Part shown: in pieces, positions 1 to 7,941 of the stretch
Layout of the letters: the number at the start of each line of letters is the position of its first letter
Position numbering within the stretch: the first letter of the stretch is position 1
Assembly: GCA_016188575.1 (NCBI GenBank)
Contig: JACPHN010000013.1
Location: forward strand, 1-45,117
Length of the DNA: 45,117 nt
Source of the DNA: Candidatus Schekmanbacteria bacterium
GTDB taxonomy: Bacteria > CSSED10-310 > JACPHN01
Direction: 5' to 3'
Notes under the pieces: model-generated
The model's input: only the letters and a program-made list of their open reading frames with translations
Told to the model about the DNA's origin: nothing
Database searches by the model: none
Program-made: the position numbers and the translations under genes

Positions 1-324
1 CCGCCGAGGTGCGCCTGTCCTGCGCGAATCCGGACGACGGGCTGAGCTGCACCTTCGACCAGAGCGTGTTCACGCTGGAGGCGGGCGGCACAGTAGAGAA
101 GGTGCTGACGGTCGGTGTGGGCCGGGGAACGGCGGGGGGGGGCGCACACCCTGGCGGTGACGGCGGCGAGCGGCGACTTCTCGCAGGCGTTCTCGCTGTC
201 CGTGGAGGCGGAAGTGGCGGCGGTGCCGGTGGATGGACTCCTGGGCCTGGCGCTAGCGTGTGCGCTGACGGCGAGTCTGTGGGTGCGGCGAAGGAGACCT
301 ACCAAGCTGGACGCCGGCGCTTAG
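1..324 (+). CDS. C-terminal part of a surface protein with membrane anchor, frameshifted
   Basis: This reading frame is open from the window edge, so only the C-terminus is present. The visible part starts with a beta-sandwich-like stretch (RLSCANPDDGLSCTFDQ, then a TLEAGGTVEKVLTV strand), as in Ig-like repeats of bacterial surface proteins. It continues as AHTLAVTAASGDFSQAF, then a hydrophobic helix (GLLGLALACALTASLW) and an RRRR stop-transfer cluster. The two halves lie in different frames and join if one G is removed from the G9 run at 134-142. The tail (VP, helix, Arg cluster) resembles tripartite C-terminal sorting signals of the PEP-CTERM/IPTL type but lacks their exact motif. A membrane-anchored cell-surface role is inferred; the protein's function is unknown. 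Confidence 0.6.
134..142 (+). repeat. G9 homopolymer at a frameshift
   Basis: Nine consecutive G residues separate two reading frames that look like one protein. Eight G would restore the frame. It could be a sequencing error or a slippage-prone contingency tract. Confidence 0.7.
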
Positions 325-663
325 GTCGGCGTCCATATTGGTCGAAAATATCGTGACACACCCTCCCGCCAGCGCCACCGGTGGCAGGCACGATGATCGC
401 GCGCTTGTAAACCAGCTCGTAGGCGAGAAAATCATCGTTCGGCCACCGTTCCCAGGCCAGCTCGATCGCCGTCGGGCACTGCTCACCAGGCGCAGCACCG
501 GGATCTCAAAATGATCCTCGATCGGATTGCGCCGAGTGGCCGCGGCTTCCCCCGTTCGCCACGGAACCTGAAGGTCGGGTGGACATCCGTCGGGCAGAGA
601 CGTCGTGCGTGCCTGCACACGCTGCTGGACCAGGCGCGGCGTGAAGCGCTGGCAGCTCGTTCG

Positions 664-1166
664 ATGGCGTTCGTCCGGGGATCATTCCGGTCACTCCGGA
701 TGGCGCTGGCGGCGTCGCTGGTCGCCTCGAATCTGGTGGAGACACTCGTCGCAGCCGGCCTCTACCGCATGCTCGACCGCACCGCTGCGGCGCACCCGGC
801 GCCCGGGCCGGCGGAGGCCGCCTATTCGCACGCCGAGCCGCTCGCCTGGTCCGGCGGCCCTGTGGTCGTGTCGCGCGGGATACCAGCAGGCATGATCGCC
901 GCGGAGCGACTTCGCAAGTACCGGCCCGACATGCTCGTTGGTGGCGGGTTCGTCCACGTCCGTGCCCTCTTCACGGGGATCGCTATTCGCTCGCCCGCGC
1001 CGCCGCGGTGGGCAGCATCGGGGGCTCTTACCCGTACTACGTCTTCTGGGATGCCATCCTGTTCGGAGCCATCGCGTTCCTCCGGGGACTGCTCGGGTGG
1101 ATGAAGCACAGCGGCGAGGGGAGTCCCTTTCTGATGCTTTGGCGATATCGTATTTGTTCACAATGA
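664..1166 (+). pseudogene. Frameshifted small membrane protein, unknown family
   Basis: The first part reads RMALAASLVASNLVETLVAAGLYRMLDR, followed by a soluble stretch ending GGGFVHVRALFTG. The convincing continuation is in another frame: RYSLARAAAVGSIGGSYPYY, then VFWDAILFGAIAFLRGLLGW and a short charged tail, stopping at 1166. The halves join if one G is added to the GGGG at 975-978. It would be a protein of about 165 residues with one hydrophobic segment near each end. I do not recognise the family. The start at 664 is only the first plausible ATG, and no ribosome binding site is visible. The next gene begins inside its last codons. Confidence 0.35.
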
Positions 1167-2626
1167 TAACAGGTGGCGCCTCCTCATTCCCGCGGGCGCG
1201 CCGTGCGCGTTCCTTGTTGCTTCTTTGCCCGCTGCTATGCCCTGCGTTGCTGGCGTGCTCGACCCCCGCCTCGGCAGAAGATCTGATTGTTGACGGGGTA
1301 ACGCAGTCCATCGCCGTCGACACGACGATCGCAGGCCAGGTCATGGTGATGAATGGCGGCGAGCTCATCATCACAAACGGGGCCACACTTCGGGTTTCCG
1401 GCCCTGTCTTTGTCGAGACGGGCGGCACGCTGCGCATCGCCGATGCTACGCTCGTCATGGATCTCGAGTACGACGAGCAGCACTGGATCGATATCGCGGG
1501 CGGGTCGCGGCTCGTCCTCGCCAATGGCGTCATCCGCAGCGCTGACGGCCGGCAGTACTGGATCGAGCTCCATCCGGAGGATGGCGGCCAGCCGAGCATG
1601 GAGGTCTCCGGAGCTGCGAGTTGGGTAACCCAGCACAGCGGCATTCGATCGTTCGGTGCGGCGCAGATTACGGTGACCGATGGCAACGTGGAAGAGCTTC
1701 AGGTCCGCGACCAGGTGACAGCAAGCGTGACCTCGGGTGGCGCTGCGTACGTTGTTCTCTTCTTCGACGGCACCACGGCCAGCCTCGACCCGCTCGACAC
1801 CGGCACCGGCATTACCAACACGCTGGGCGTCCCAGGGGGCTGGACTCTGGAGCTGGTGGACGCGGTCGTGGACGGCTACCAGATCGACCTCGCCAACGGC
1901 GCCGACGTCTCCGTCGCGAACGCGGACGGCGTCGTGCTGAGCGTCCATACCCCCGGGGACCTCGGGACGGAGCTCCAGGTGGTATCCGGCGTGACCTCCG
2001 ACGGCTATGCGAGCGGCGTGCTTGATAACCTGGGCTCGCGGTTCACGTGGAGCGATGCGAACATTGCGCTGCTCAACGTCTACCTTTTCGGAACCGACCG
2101 CGTGCTCCTGCGCAACCTCCACGTCAACGAGGCCAACGCCCAGGACCGCTCGGAGCTGATCATAGGCGCCCTGGATGCCACGACGTGGCTAAACTGCAAT
2201 CTCTGCCAGGTGTACGACAACGCGACTTTTACAGTCGAAAACGCCATCATCGATAATCGCGACAATGTGCCCTCGGCGACGAGCAGCTACGCGGACTTGG
2301 TGCCCGCCGGCCAGAGCCACGGTGTGATGAGCTTTCGCGGCATGGACCTGACGGAGTTGTACCTTACGGCTCGGGAGCACGGCACGATCAACCTCGTAGA
2401 CTGCACGTATGACCCGACCAAGATCGAGAAGATCGACCCGACCGCCACGATCAACTATGTAAGCTCCGTTCCTGCCGTGGCCGGTCTTTCGGCTGCGGCG
2501 CTGCTTGCGTTTCTGGCGCGGCGGTTCGCAACGAGGTGCCGCTCCCGCCGCCCGCACACGCCAGTCGCGACTGGGAGACCACTGCGTCGCCCCGGTGGCG
2601 TCGCGTCGCTCAGTAGTCGCGCCTGA
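1163..2626 (+). CDS. Exported beta-helix-like surface protein
   Basis: The predicted product is 487 residues. The N-terminus has a basic n-region (FPRARRARS), a hydrophobic core (LLLLCPLLCPALLAC) and an ASA-ED junction, so it is exported; a lipobox at LLAC is possible. The body is made of short strand-turn repeats rich in V, G, N and D (for example MNGGELIITNGATLRVSGP, VFVETGGTLRIADATLVMD), typical of right-handed beta-helix proteins. It ends with VPAVAGLSAAALLAFLARRF, a hydrophobic helix plus arginines resembling a sorting or anchor signal. The last 35 or so residues run into the opposite-strand transposase relic and may not be original. The ATG at 1163 lacks a clear Shine-Dalgarno sequence. 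No catalytic motif was seen; an adhesin or surface role is inferred. Confidence 0.7.
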   Translation: MITGGASSFPRARRARSLLLLCPLLCPALLACSTPASAEDLIVDGVTQSIAVDTTIAGQVMVMNGGELIITNGATLRVSGPVFVETGGTLRIADATLVMDLEYDEQHWIDIAGGSRLVLANGVIRSADGRQYWIELHPEDGGQPSMEVSGAASWVTQHSGIRSFGAAQITVTDGNVEELQVRDQVTASVTSGGAAYVVLFFDGTTASLDPLDTGTGITNTLGVPGGWTLELVDAVVDGYQIDLANGADVSVANADGVVLSVHTPGDLGTELQVVSGVTSDGYASGVLDNLGSRFTWSDANIALLNVYLFGTDRVLLRNLHVNEANAQDRSELIIGALDATTWLNCNLCQVYDNATFTVENAIIDNRDNVPSATSSYADLVPAGQSHGVMSFRGMDLTELYLTAREHGTINLVDCTYDPTKIEKIDPTATINYVSSVPAVAGLSAAALLAFLARRFATRCRSRRPHTPVATGRPLRRPGGVASLSSRA

Positions 2627-3140
2627 CGGTGCGCCACAATACCGCCCGGGCAGCCAGGACCGACAGCTTGTCGACCAGCAGGCGCGCGAGGTCGCCAAAC
2701 CAGTCCCCGTTTTCCGGCGCCCCGATGCTGCCCCAGCCACTTGGCGGTGTGTGCCTGCCGGACCGTGGCACGGAGGTGGATCACCTCCCCGCACTTGCGG
2801 CCCGCATAGGCGGGGGCGTAGATTCGCGTCCGACGCCGGCAGGCTTTGGGTCGGCGCCTATCTTCGACCACGTGCCGCAGGCGGCATCGGTTGCGGGTGC
2901 CATCGATGTCGAAAAGCAGATGCCGGTGCCCGCGTCGGTCCCGCAGGCAGACAATGGGTCGATGGCGGATACTGCGCTGTTCATCCTGCCACCGCGAGCG
3001 CTCCGAACAGCGGAATTGATCATGACGCAGCTTGTCGGTTTCACTCCGTCCCCCAGGCCGGATTTCACCGATTTTCGCCGGCGCAAAGCTACCGGACCAG
3101 CCCCCTGAACAGGACGCGACCGACATTTGGCCGACGTCGA
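2610..3140 (-). pseudogene. Relic of a DDE-type transposase
   Basis: The minus strand carries recognisable pieces of a transposase family common in metagenomic delta-proteobacterial genomes: HLLFDIDGTRN, then RIYAPAYAGRKCGEVIHLR, then TVRQAHTAKWLGQ. These match from memory the family pattern FDGTRQ / GYTGRKRGEVVRTRTTVLQAHT..WLG. After a frameshift it continues GAPENGDWFGDLARLLVDKL and stops at 2610. The upstream part and the rest of the catalytic core are missing and no terminal inverted repeats were found. It overlaps the 3-prime end of the exported-protein gene, so insertion may have replaced that gene's original stop. The family match is from memory and was not searched. Confidence 0.55.
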
Positions 3141-3193
3141 TATTTGACGTAGTATGACAACGAAGCAGATTGTCGTAAGTGAGGTGAGTGAAC

Positions 3194-4690
3194 ATGGAAG
3201 TGGAAGAGATCATTACGGCGCTGGATGCCAATCCAGAGGTTTACCAACGTGCGGCGGTTCAGGCGGCAATGGACCGCAGGGACGAGGTGGTGCCGTTGTT
3301 GCTGGCACAGTTGGAGCGAGCGATTCGCGAACCCGATGCGGTTGCGGCCTCCGACTCGATGATCCTCTACTACGCCGTGTATCTGCTGGCCTACCATCGC
3401 GTTCAGGAGGCTCACCTGCCGCTGATCGCGCTGGCCAGCTTGCCTGGAGAGATGCCGTTGGATCTGCTCGGCGACACGATCACGGATGGCCTGGACATCC
3501 TGCTTTGGAAGACCAGCGCAGGAGATGCCACCAACATCGAGCGCCTCATCGAGAACCGGGGCGCGAATGCGTACAGTCGAATTGCGGGGATGGGAGCGCT
3601 TGTCCATGGCGTGACAGAGAAGGCCTTCGCGAGAGAAGAGGTGGTTGCCTTGCTGCGCCGCCTGCTTGTGCGCGACGACGCGCTGGAGGATGACCTCTTG
3701 GTGTGCGATGGGGCGGCTTGCTTCCTGGCGGACCTCTGGCCCGGCGAGACCATGGACGTGCTGCGGTCGGGAATCGAGCGGGGCATCATCGAGCAGTATT
3801 CCATTGAATGGAGCAGCGTCGAGGCTGCATTCAAGGCAGGGAAGGAAGCTCAACTGGCGATGCTCGAACAAAGGTCTCTCGCGGCGCTTCGAGCAGACCC
3901 CCACGAGGCGATGGAGTCGTGGGCCTGTTTTCACCCGGAGGCGTCACTGCTACCGCTGCCGTTATCGCTATTGCAGCCAAGGAGCGCGAAAAAGCAGGCC
4001 GAGACCGCGCGCGAGAATGCACGGAAAAAAAAGTCCGGGAGCGGCACAGAAAGCAGCGAAAGAGGAATCGGTGACGCCGCCAACGGCAAGCGGTGCCGCC
4101 GCGAGGCTATCGCTGGCGGCGGATGCGGACGGCCCAGGAGTACTCGTATCTGCTCACCCGCTCGCCCCGCCTGCGGGGCCCACTCGTTCCGCAACGATGA
4201 AGCCTCTTCATGGGTTTCGGGGTGCTGGCGAAGGGCATCGTCCGTGGTTTCGTCCGTGCCTGGGTGTGGGCTCCGGCCCGCCCTCCTGGTACGGAATTTG
4301 CGGGCCAGTGGCCCGCTCACCCGGGAACCTTCACTCCTTCAGAGTGGCCGGAGCCGCGCCGGATCTACACCGGCGTCGTGGCCGTGGCTCGCGAGGCCGG
4401 CAATAAGCCCCGACGTCCTCATCTTGCCGAGGTGCGCGCTGGCGAGCGCGCTGCAGGTGACGGAGGTGGAGCGGCGCGACTGCCTGGTTGCGGTGGTGAG
4501 CGAGTGGCAGCGGTGGGCTGGTGAGGGGGGGCCGGACCGGCCATCCTTCCCGCAGATAAGACATCTGAGGCGATTCTGGCCGCCAATTCGCCTCAATTCG
4601 CCCCTTTCCCGGCCACTTTTCGCGCAGATGGCCGTATCTGGGGCGATTATGGCCGGTCTTTCAGGAATTTCCCGGCCGGATTCGCGTTAG
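3194..4690 (+). CDS. DUF1186 domain protein with a doubtful C-terminal tail
   Basis: The first 240 or so residues follow the DUF1186 pattern: MEVEEIITALDANPEVYQR, then VVPLLLAQLERAI, then LYYAVYLLAYHRVQEAHLPL, LPGEMPLDLLGDTITDGL and WACF. DUF1186 is a helical-repeat domain of unknown function, often followed by a zinc-binding SEC-C motif, which is absent here. ATG 3194 is preferred over GTG 3188 because GAGG lies about 9 bases upstream. Past residue 275 or so the sequence turns into a low-complexity basic tail at an A8 run (4025-4032); a one-base shift there gives an alternative end. The region from about 4100 to 4690 has repeat-like DNA and is probably not original coding sequence. A cytosolic location is likely. 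Confidence 0.7.
   Translation: MEVEEIITALDANPEVYQRAAVQAAMDRRDEVVPLLLAQLERAIREPDAVAASDSMILYYAVYLLAYHRVQEAHLPLIALASLPGEMPLDLLGDTITDGLDILLWKTSAGDATNIERLIENRGANAYSRIAGMGALVHGVTEKAFAREEVVALLRRLLVRDDALEDDLLVCDGAACFLADLWPGETMDVLRSGIERGIIEQYSIEWSSVEAAFKAGKEAQLAMLEQRSLAALRADPHEAMESWACFHPEASLLPLPLSLLQPRSAKKQAETARENARKKKSGSGTESSERGIGDAANGKRCRREAIAGGGCGRPRSTRICSPARPACGAHSFRNDEASSWVSGCWRRASSVVSSVPGCGLRPALLVRNLRASGPLTREPSLLQSGRSRAGSTPASWPWLARPAISPDVLILPRCALASALQVTEVERRDCLVAVVSEWQRWAGEGGPDRPSFPQIRHLRRFWPPIRLNSPLSRPLFAQMAVSGAIMAGLSGISRPDSR
4144..4179 (+). repeat. Dispersed repeat, copy 1 of a 36-bp unit
   Basis: This unit matches 32359-32394 at about 31 of 36 positions. It begins TCGTATCTGCTCACCC and contains a short GC-rich hairpin (CCCCGCCTGCGGGG). 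Confidence 0.6.
4551..4655 (+). repeat. Imperfect direct repeat, possible insertion-sequence end
   Basis: Two copies of a 32-33 bp unit lie about 72 bp apart (4551-4582 and 4623-4655). Both start CGCAGAT and end with GGCGATT(C/A)TGGCCG. Several GGCCGG(T/A) and GGCCAC motifs surround them (4531-4725). Multiple short direct repeats of this sort occur at the ends of IS21-type elements, but no transposase belonging to such an element is present. Confidence 0.4.
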
Positions 4691-4801
4691 ATGTTTTATC
4701 TCATCGAAAAGTGGCCGGTCCATCGACTGATCCTCGCGCCCCGTGATGGGAGGGTATTTCAAGGTGCCTTGCCTGGGTGCGCGGACCTCGGGTCTGCAAC
4801 G

Positions 4802-5181
4802 TCATCCGGCCCAAAGATGCGGGCCGCAGGCCCGCGGGTGTCGCACCGCCATCAACTCCGGCACGTGTAAACCACATTTTGCCGACGCCTGTTTTCTCTC
4901 CATAGAGCATCGTTGCGGAACGCGCGGGCGGGGGAGGGTCGGGGGGGAAACGTGGTCTCCAAGCGCATCGACGATGGTCGACAGCACCTCCTCGAGGTTG
5001 TCAAAAACATCATTGTTCCAGAACCGGAACGTGTTGAACCATCGTTATATGGACATATTGTATGTCGTGTACGAAACCCATGTCCATGTAACTGCTGCCG
5101 TCGCAACCTCGCCCAGAGAAGCCGTTCAGCGTCGGTCATCTCGGTTCTCGGAGAGCGAGCGCGCGCGCGTTGCTGCGCCAT
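4802..5181 (-). pseudogene. DUF559 endonuclease-like gene with internal deletion
   Basis: From ATG 5181 the minus strand encodes MTDAERLLWARLRRQQLHGH and GFRTRHTI, the typical N-terminus of DUF559 proteins (restriction-endonuclease-fold, Vsr-like). In another frame it resumes with FRFWNNDVFDNLEEVLSTI and VDALGDHV, the typical C-terminus. About 45-50 residues between them, which normally carry the acidic catalytic core and the VDF...VDGGQH region, are missing. It is therefore dead as a nuclease. The gene is flanked by GC-rich hairpin repeats. The family assignment rests on recalled conserved motifs. Confidence 0.6.
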
Positions 5182-5183
5182 TC

Positions 5184-5459
5184 CTAATCTCCCCCCTCCA
5201 TGCCCCTCACAAGCGGGGGGGGAGGTGAACAGTTAGAGTGGGACCAGGTCGTGATCCCGACTCCCCGAAACGTCTCACCAGGATCGGTGCCGCGATCGAG
5301 GAGCGTGCCGACATGTGAGGGGGCCCATGATCGGGAGCCGCAGTGGGTCAACGGAACGGAAAAGGCCCACCACGACAGGGCGAAAATGGCGGCACCAATC
5401 GCCGCGCTTGCGATCAGACTGTAGGGCGTCGCGCCGTGCCGCCTCGTGCCCGACGCCAT
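5184..5459 (-). CDS. Small putative membrane protein, doubtful
   Basis: This short frame has one clear hydrophobic helix (YSLIASAAIGAAIFALSWWA) after a charged start MASGTRRHG. Its end (SPPPPLVRGMEGGD) is simply the translation of a dispersed hairpin repeat, so the gene is either truncated by that repeat or not real. ATG 5459 has only a weak GGAA upstream. No family recognised. Confidence 0.25.
   Translation of the reverse strand: MASGTRRHGATPYSLIASAAIGAAIFALSWWAFSVPLTHCGSRSWAPSHVGTLLDRGTDPGETFRGVGITTWSHSNCSPPPPLVRGMEGGD
5188..5228. repeat. GC-rich hairpin repeat
   Basis: An imperfect inverted repeat of C-rich and G-rich arms (CTCCCCCCTCC ... GCGGGGGGGGAGGTG) lies between the DUF559 relic and the next gene. 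It resembles the hairpins near 28341, 32209 and 41447. Confidence 0.5.
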
Positions 5460-5573
5460 TGAGGTTCCCGTGCCGCTCGTCAAGCGGCCAAGCCCGTCTG
5501 AATCCACCGCCAGCTCACCGCCTGCTCACCGCCGGCGAGATGCCGTCACTCTGCCACCACGATCGGTGCCGAC

Positions 5574-6233
5574 CTATGGCCACTGGAGCGTGACAATCTC
5601 GCTGCGCTCCTGGACGTTGCTGAGGTTGCCGCGCGCCAGTCCCGACACCATGAAGCCGAGCCACTCGCCGCGCTCCGGCCGCCAGCCTTCCAGGGGCGGC
5701 TGCTTGATGTAGCTGCCGCTGACCGAGCCTTTCTTCTTGCAGTACTGGCCGGGGCGGAGCCATTCGAAGGTGCCGCCGTACCACTTCCCGTCGAGATAGA
5801 CGATGACCCAGGGGTTAGCGTTGACGACGTCGCCGCCGTCCTCGACTCCAGGCCACGAATTCTTCTTGCTGTAGTCCAGGCAGATGTCCGACCCCTGAAA
5901 ACTGACCTTCAGGGTAGCCGTCTGTCTCCACGAGCCGACGTTGGCGTCGAGCCACCGCACGCTGTTGGGATCGATGGGGGGTGGTGGCGTCGCGGTCGGG
6001 GTCGCGGTGCGCGTGGGGCGGGGCGTGCTGGTCTCACGGGGCGTGCTCGTCGGCCGCGGCGTCTTGGTCGCCGTCCCGCGATCCTCCGGCTCGCTGCCGC
6101 CGCCGCCGCCACCGCAGGACGGCGCGGCTCCGAGCCACAGGGCGACGAGCATCGCCACGGCCACCCAGGGGCCCGCCCCGGAGCTCTTCGGTTGGTTGTT
6201 GCGATAGGTAGTGATCAGGGTCGTGCTCCTCAA
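5574..6233 (-). CDS. Lipoprotein with Thr/Pro linker and C-terminal beta domain
   Basis: The signal region (GPWVAVAMLVALWLGAAPSC) ends in a cysteine followed by six glycines, consistent with lipidation although the lipobox (APSC) is atypical. A linker of about 35 residues rich in TP/RP follows, then a domain of roughly 130 residues (RWLDANVGSWRQTATLKVSF ... EIVTLQWP). That domain is Trp- and Tyr-rich and looks like a secreted all-beta, possibly carbohydrate- or ligand-binding fold; no family recognised. There is no ATG. An in-frame TAA directly precedes TTG 6233, and GAGGAG lies 7 bases before CTG 6218, so initiation is at one of these two. It lies downstream of the DUF58 gene on the same strand. 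Confidence 0.7.
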   Translation of the reverse strand: MRSTTLITTYRNNQPKSSGAGPWVAVAMLVALWLGAAPSCGGGGGGSEPEDRGTATKTPRPTSTPRETSTPRPTRTATPTATPPPPIDPNSVRWLDANVGSWRQTATLKVSFQGSDICLDYSKKNSWPGVEDGGDVVNANPWVIVYLDGKWYGGTFEWLRPGQYCKKKGSVSGSYIKQPPLEGWRPERGEWLGFMVSGLARGNLSNVQERSEIVTLQWP

Positions 6234-6303
6234 TTACTGGCGGCGCTTGTGCCGCGAGACTGTGTATGTAGCGCCGTCACGGCGCGCCCGTCAAATGCGT
6301 TGC

Positions 6304-7746
6304 CTAAAGCCTGCCGCCGCGTCGCGCCTCCAGATAGCGACGCAGCAGTGGGCCCGAGAGCCGCTGCGGCTCGGCGTCCACCGTCAGCACCCCGAGCCGC
6401 TCCAGGCGTGCCAGCGTGCGCCGCCGCTCGAGCAGAAGCTGCCCGGCCACGGCGCGCTCGAACAGGCTCTTCTCGTCCGTGGCTTCGTCCGCGAAAATCG
6501 CCTCGAGGTGCGGATCGCTTACTGCCGCAAAAAGCAGAACGTGGCGGCGAGTCAAGGCGGCCAGGCTGGCGTACATCTCGCCAGCGCTCAGCTCATCGGT
6601 GAAGTCGGTCAGGCAGATGACCAGACACCGCTTGCGGTGCTTGGCCTCGAGGTGGCGCACAGCCCGCAGATAACTCGTCGGTTCGTTTTCCGCCGCGAGC
6701 TCGGCCAGCGCCACGACGATCTCGTGCAGGTGCGCGACGCCACCGCGCGGGGGAAGATAGACGCGCGGGCGGGAATCGAATACGAGCAGGCCGACCCGCT
6801 CGTGGCGGCGTAGCGCCACGGCGGCGAGATCCAGGACCGGGGTCATGGCCAGATCCAGCTTGCTGACCCCGTCAATGAGGTTTCCCATCAGTCGTCCGCA
6901 GTCCAGAGCGATCATGAGCTCCGCGGCGCGCTCGGCCTGATACTGCCGGAGCTGAGGCCGGTTGCGGCGAGCGCTCGCCTTCCAGTCGATCTTGCGGATC
7001 TCGTCGCCCGCCACGTACTCGCGCAGCGACTCGAGCTCCTGATCCGAGCCGCGCTGCCGCGTCCGCCGGTCACCCGTTTCCGACAGCGTCGCGACGTGCG
7101 CGAGCAGCCATGCTGTCTCCCGCGGTGGCCGGCCCGGGGCGATCGTGACCGTTTCGCCCGTGGCGAGCACATCCTGGAACGCGAGCAGGCCCCAGGGATG
7201 CTGTACCCGCACCCCCGCCGGCGCCAGCGCGTGAGCGCCGCGGTCGAGCCCGACGAAGCTCACCGCAAAGGCCCTCTCGGCGCCCGGCGCCAGCACGCAC
7301 GCGGCGTCTAACCCGGCCGTGCGCAGCGCCGCGCTTGCGACGTCTCGGACCGACACCGACAGGATCGCGTCGGACTCGTTTCTGACGATCACCGCATACT
7401 GCGATTCGCGACCGACGTAGTAGAGTCGCTCCAACCGCCGCCGCACGGTCACCGCCGATCGCGCGGGCCGCCGTACTCCGTCCAGCGCCGCTGCAATCGC
7501 GGCGCCGCCAGCGCACAACCACCACGCCGCCCGCAACCACCCCGCGAACGGCATGACCAGAGCGAGCACCCCGAGGACCACGGCGCCGCTCACGAGCAGA
7601 TCCGTCGGCACCGGAAGCCGCCGCCAGCGCCGAGGCACCGCCGTTTCGCCTGCGCGCACCGGCGCTTCGCCGCGGCCGGAAGCGGAGGCAGAATGACCTG
7701 AACGCAGCAGACTGCGGTAACGGGGCACGTTCATGAGCCCGATCAT
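6304..7746 (-). CDS. DUF58 domain membrane protein
   Basis: The product is about 480 residues. Two hydrophobic helices near the N-terminus (LVSGAVVLGVLALVMPFAGW and WWLCAGGAAIAAAL) are followed by a beta-rich region, then the DUF58 signature: ESLREYVAGDEIRKIDWKAS, RRNRPQLRQY and MIALDCGRLMG. The last motif is the start of a von Willebrand A-like fold, but the usual DxSxS metal site reads DCGRL. DUF58 proteins usually accompany MoxR AAA+ ATPases and act in envelope or metallo-enzyme maturation; no MoxR gene is present here. ATG 7746 and ATG 7734 are both possible starts and neither has a strong Shine-Dalgarno sequence. It is divergent from the DUF4331 gene, with about 195 bp between them. Confidence 0.85.
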   Translation of the reverse strand: MIGLMNVPRYRSLLRSGHSASASGRGEAPVRAGETAVPRRWRRLPVPTDLLVSGAVVLGVLALVMPFAGWLRAAWWLCAGGAAIAAALDGVRRPARSAVTVRRRLERLYYVGRESQYAVIVRNESDAILSVSVRDVASAALRTAGLDAACVLAPGAERAFAVSFVGLDRGAHALAPAGVRVQHPWGLLAFQDVLATGETVTIAPGRPPRETAWLLAHVATLSETGDRRTRQRGSDQELESLREYVAGDEIRKIDWKASARRNRPQLRQYQAERAAELMIALDCGRLMGNLIDGVSKLDLAMTPVLDLAAVALRRHERVGLLVFDSRPRVYLPPRGGVAHLHEIVVALAELAAENEPTSYLRAVRHLEAKHRKRCLVICLTDFTDELSAGEMYASLAALTRRHVLLFAAVSDPHLEAIFADEATDEKSLFERAVAGQLLLERRRTLARLERLGVLTVDAEPQRLSGPLLRRYLEARRGGRL

Positions 7747-7941
7747 GGCCGCAGGCGGCACCCTTTGCAACCCAGGTCCGGAGCCGGTGGCGGCAGCCAC
7801 GACACGCGGCACCCGGACTTTTCCTGATGGTGCCTCCGCGCGCCGAAGCGATAGTATTTGATCACACCACTGATCGCCTCGCGCGCGCATCGCGATGAAC
7901 GGTCGCGCGCCCCAGCATGGTTCCGCACACAGGAGGTCTTG

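Noticed and set aside
253-618. Possible minus-strand gene fragment
   Set aside because: A stretch reading CPTAIELAWERWPNDDFLAY and ELVYKRAIIVPATGG looks protein-like, but it has no start codon, changes frame upstream and could not be assigned to a family.
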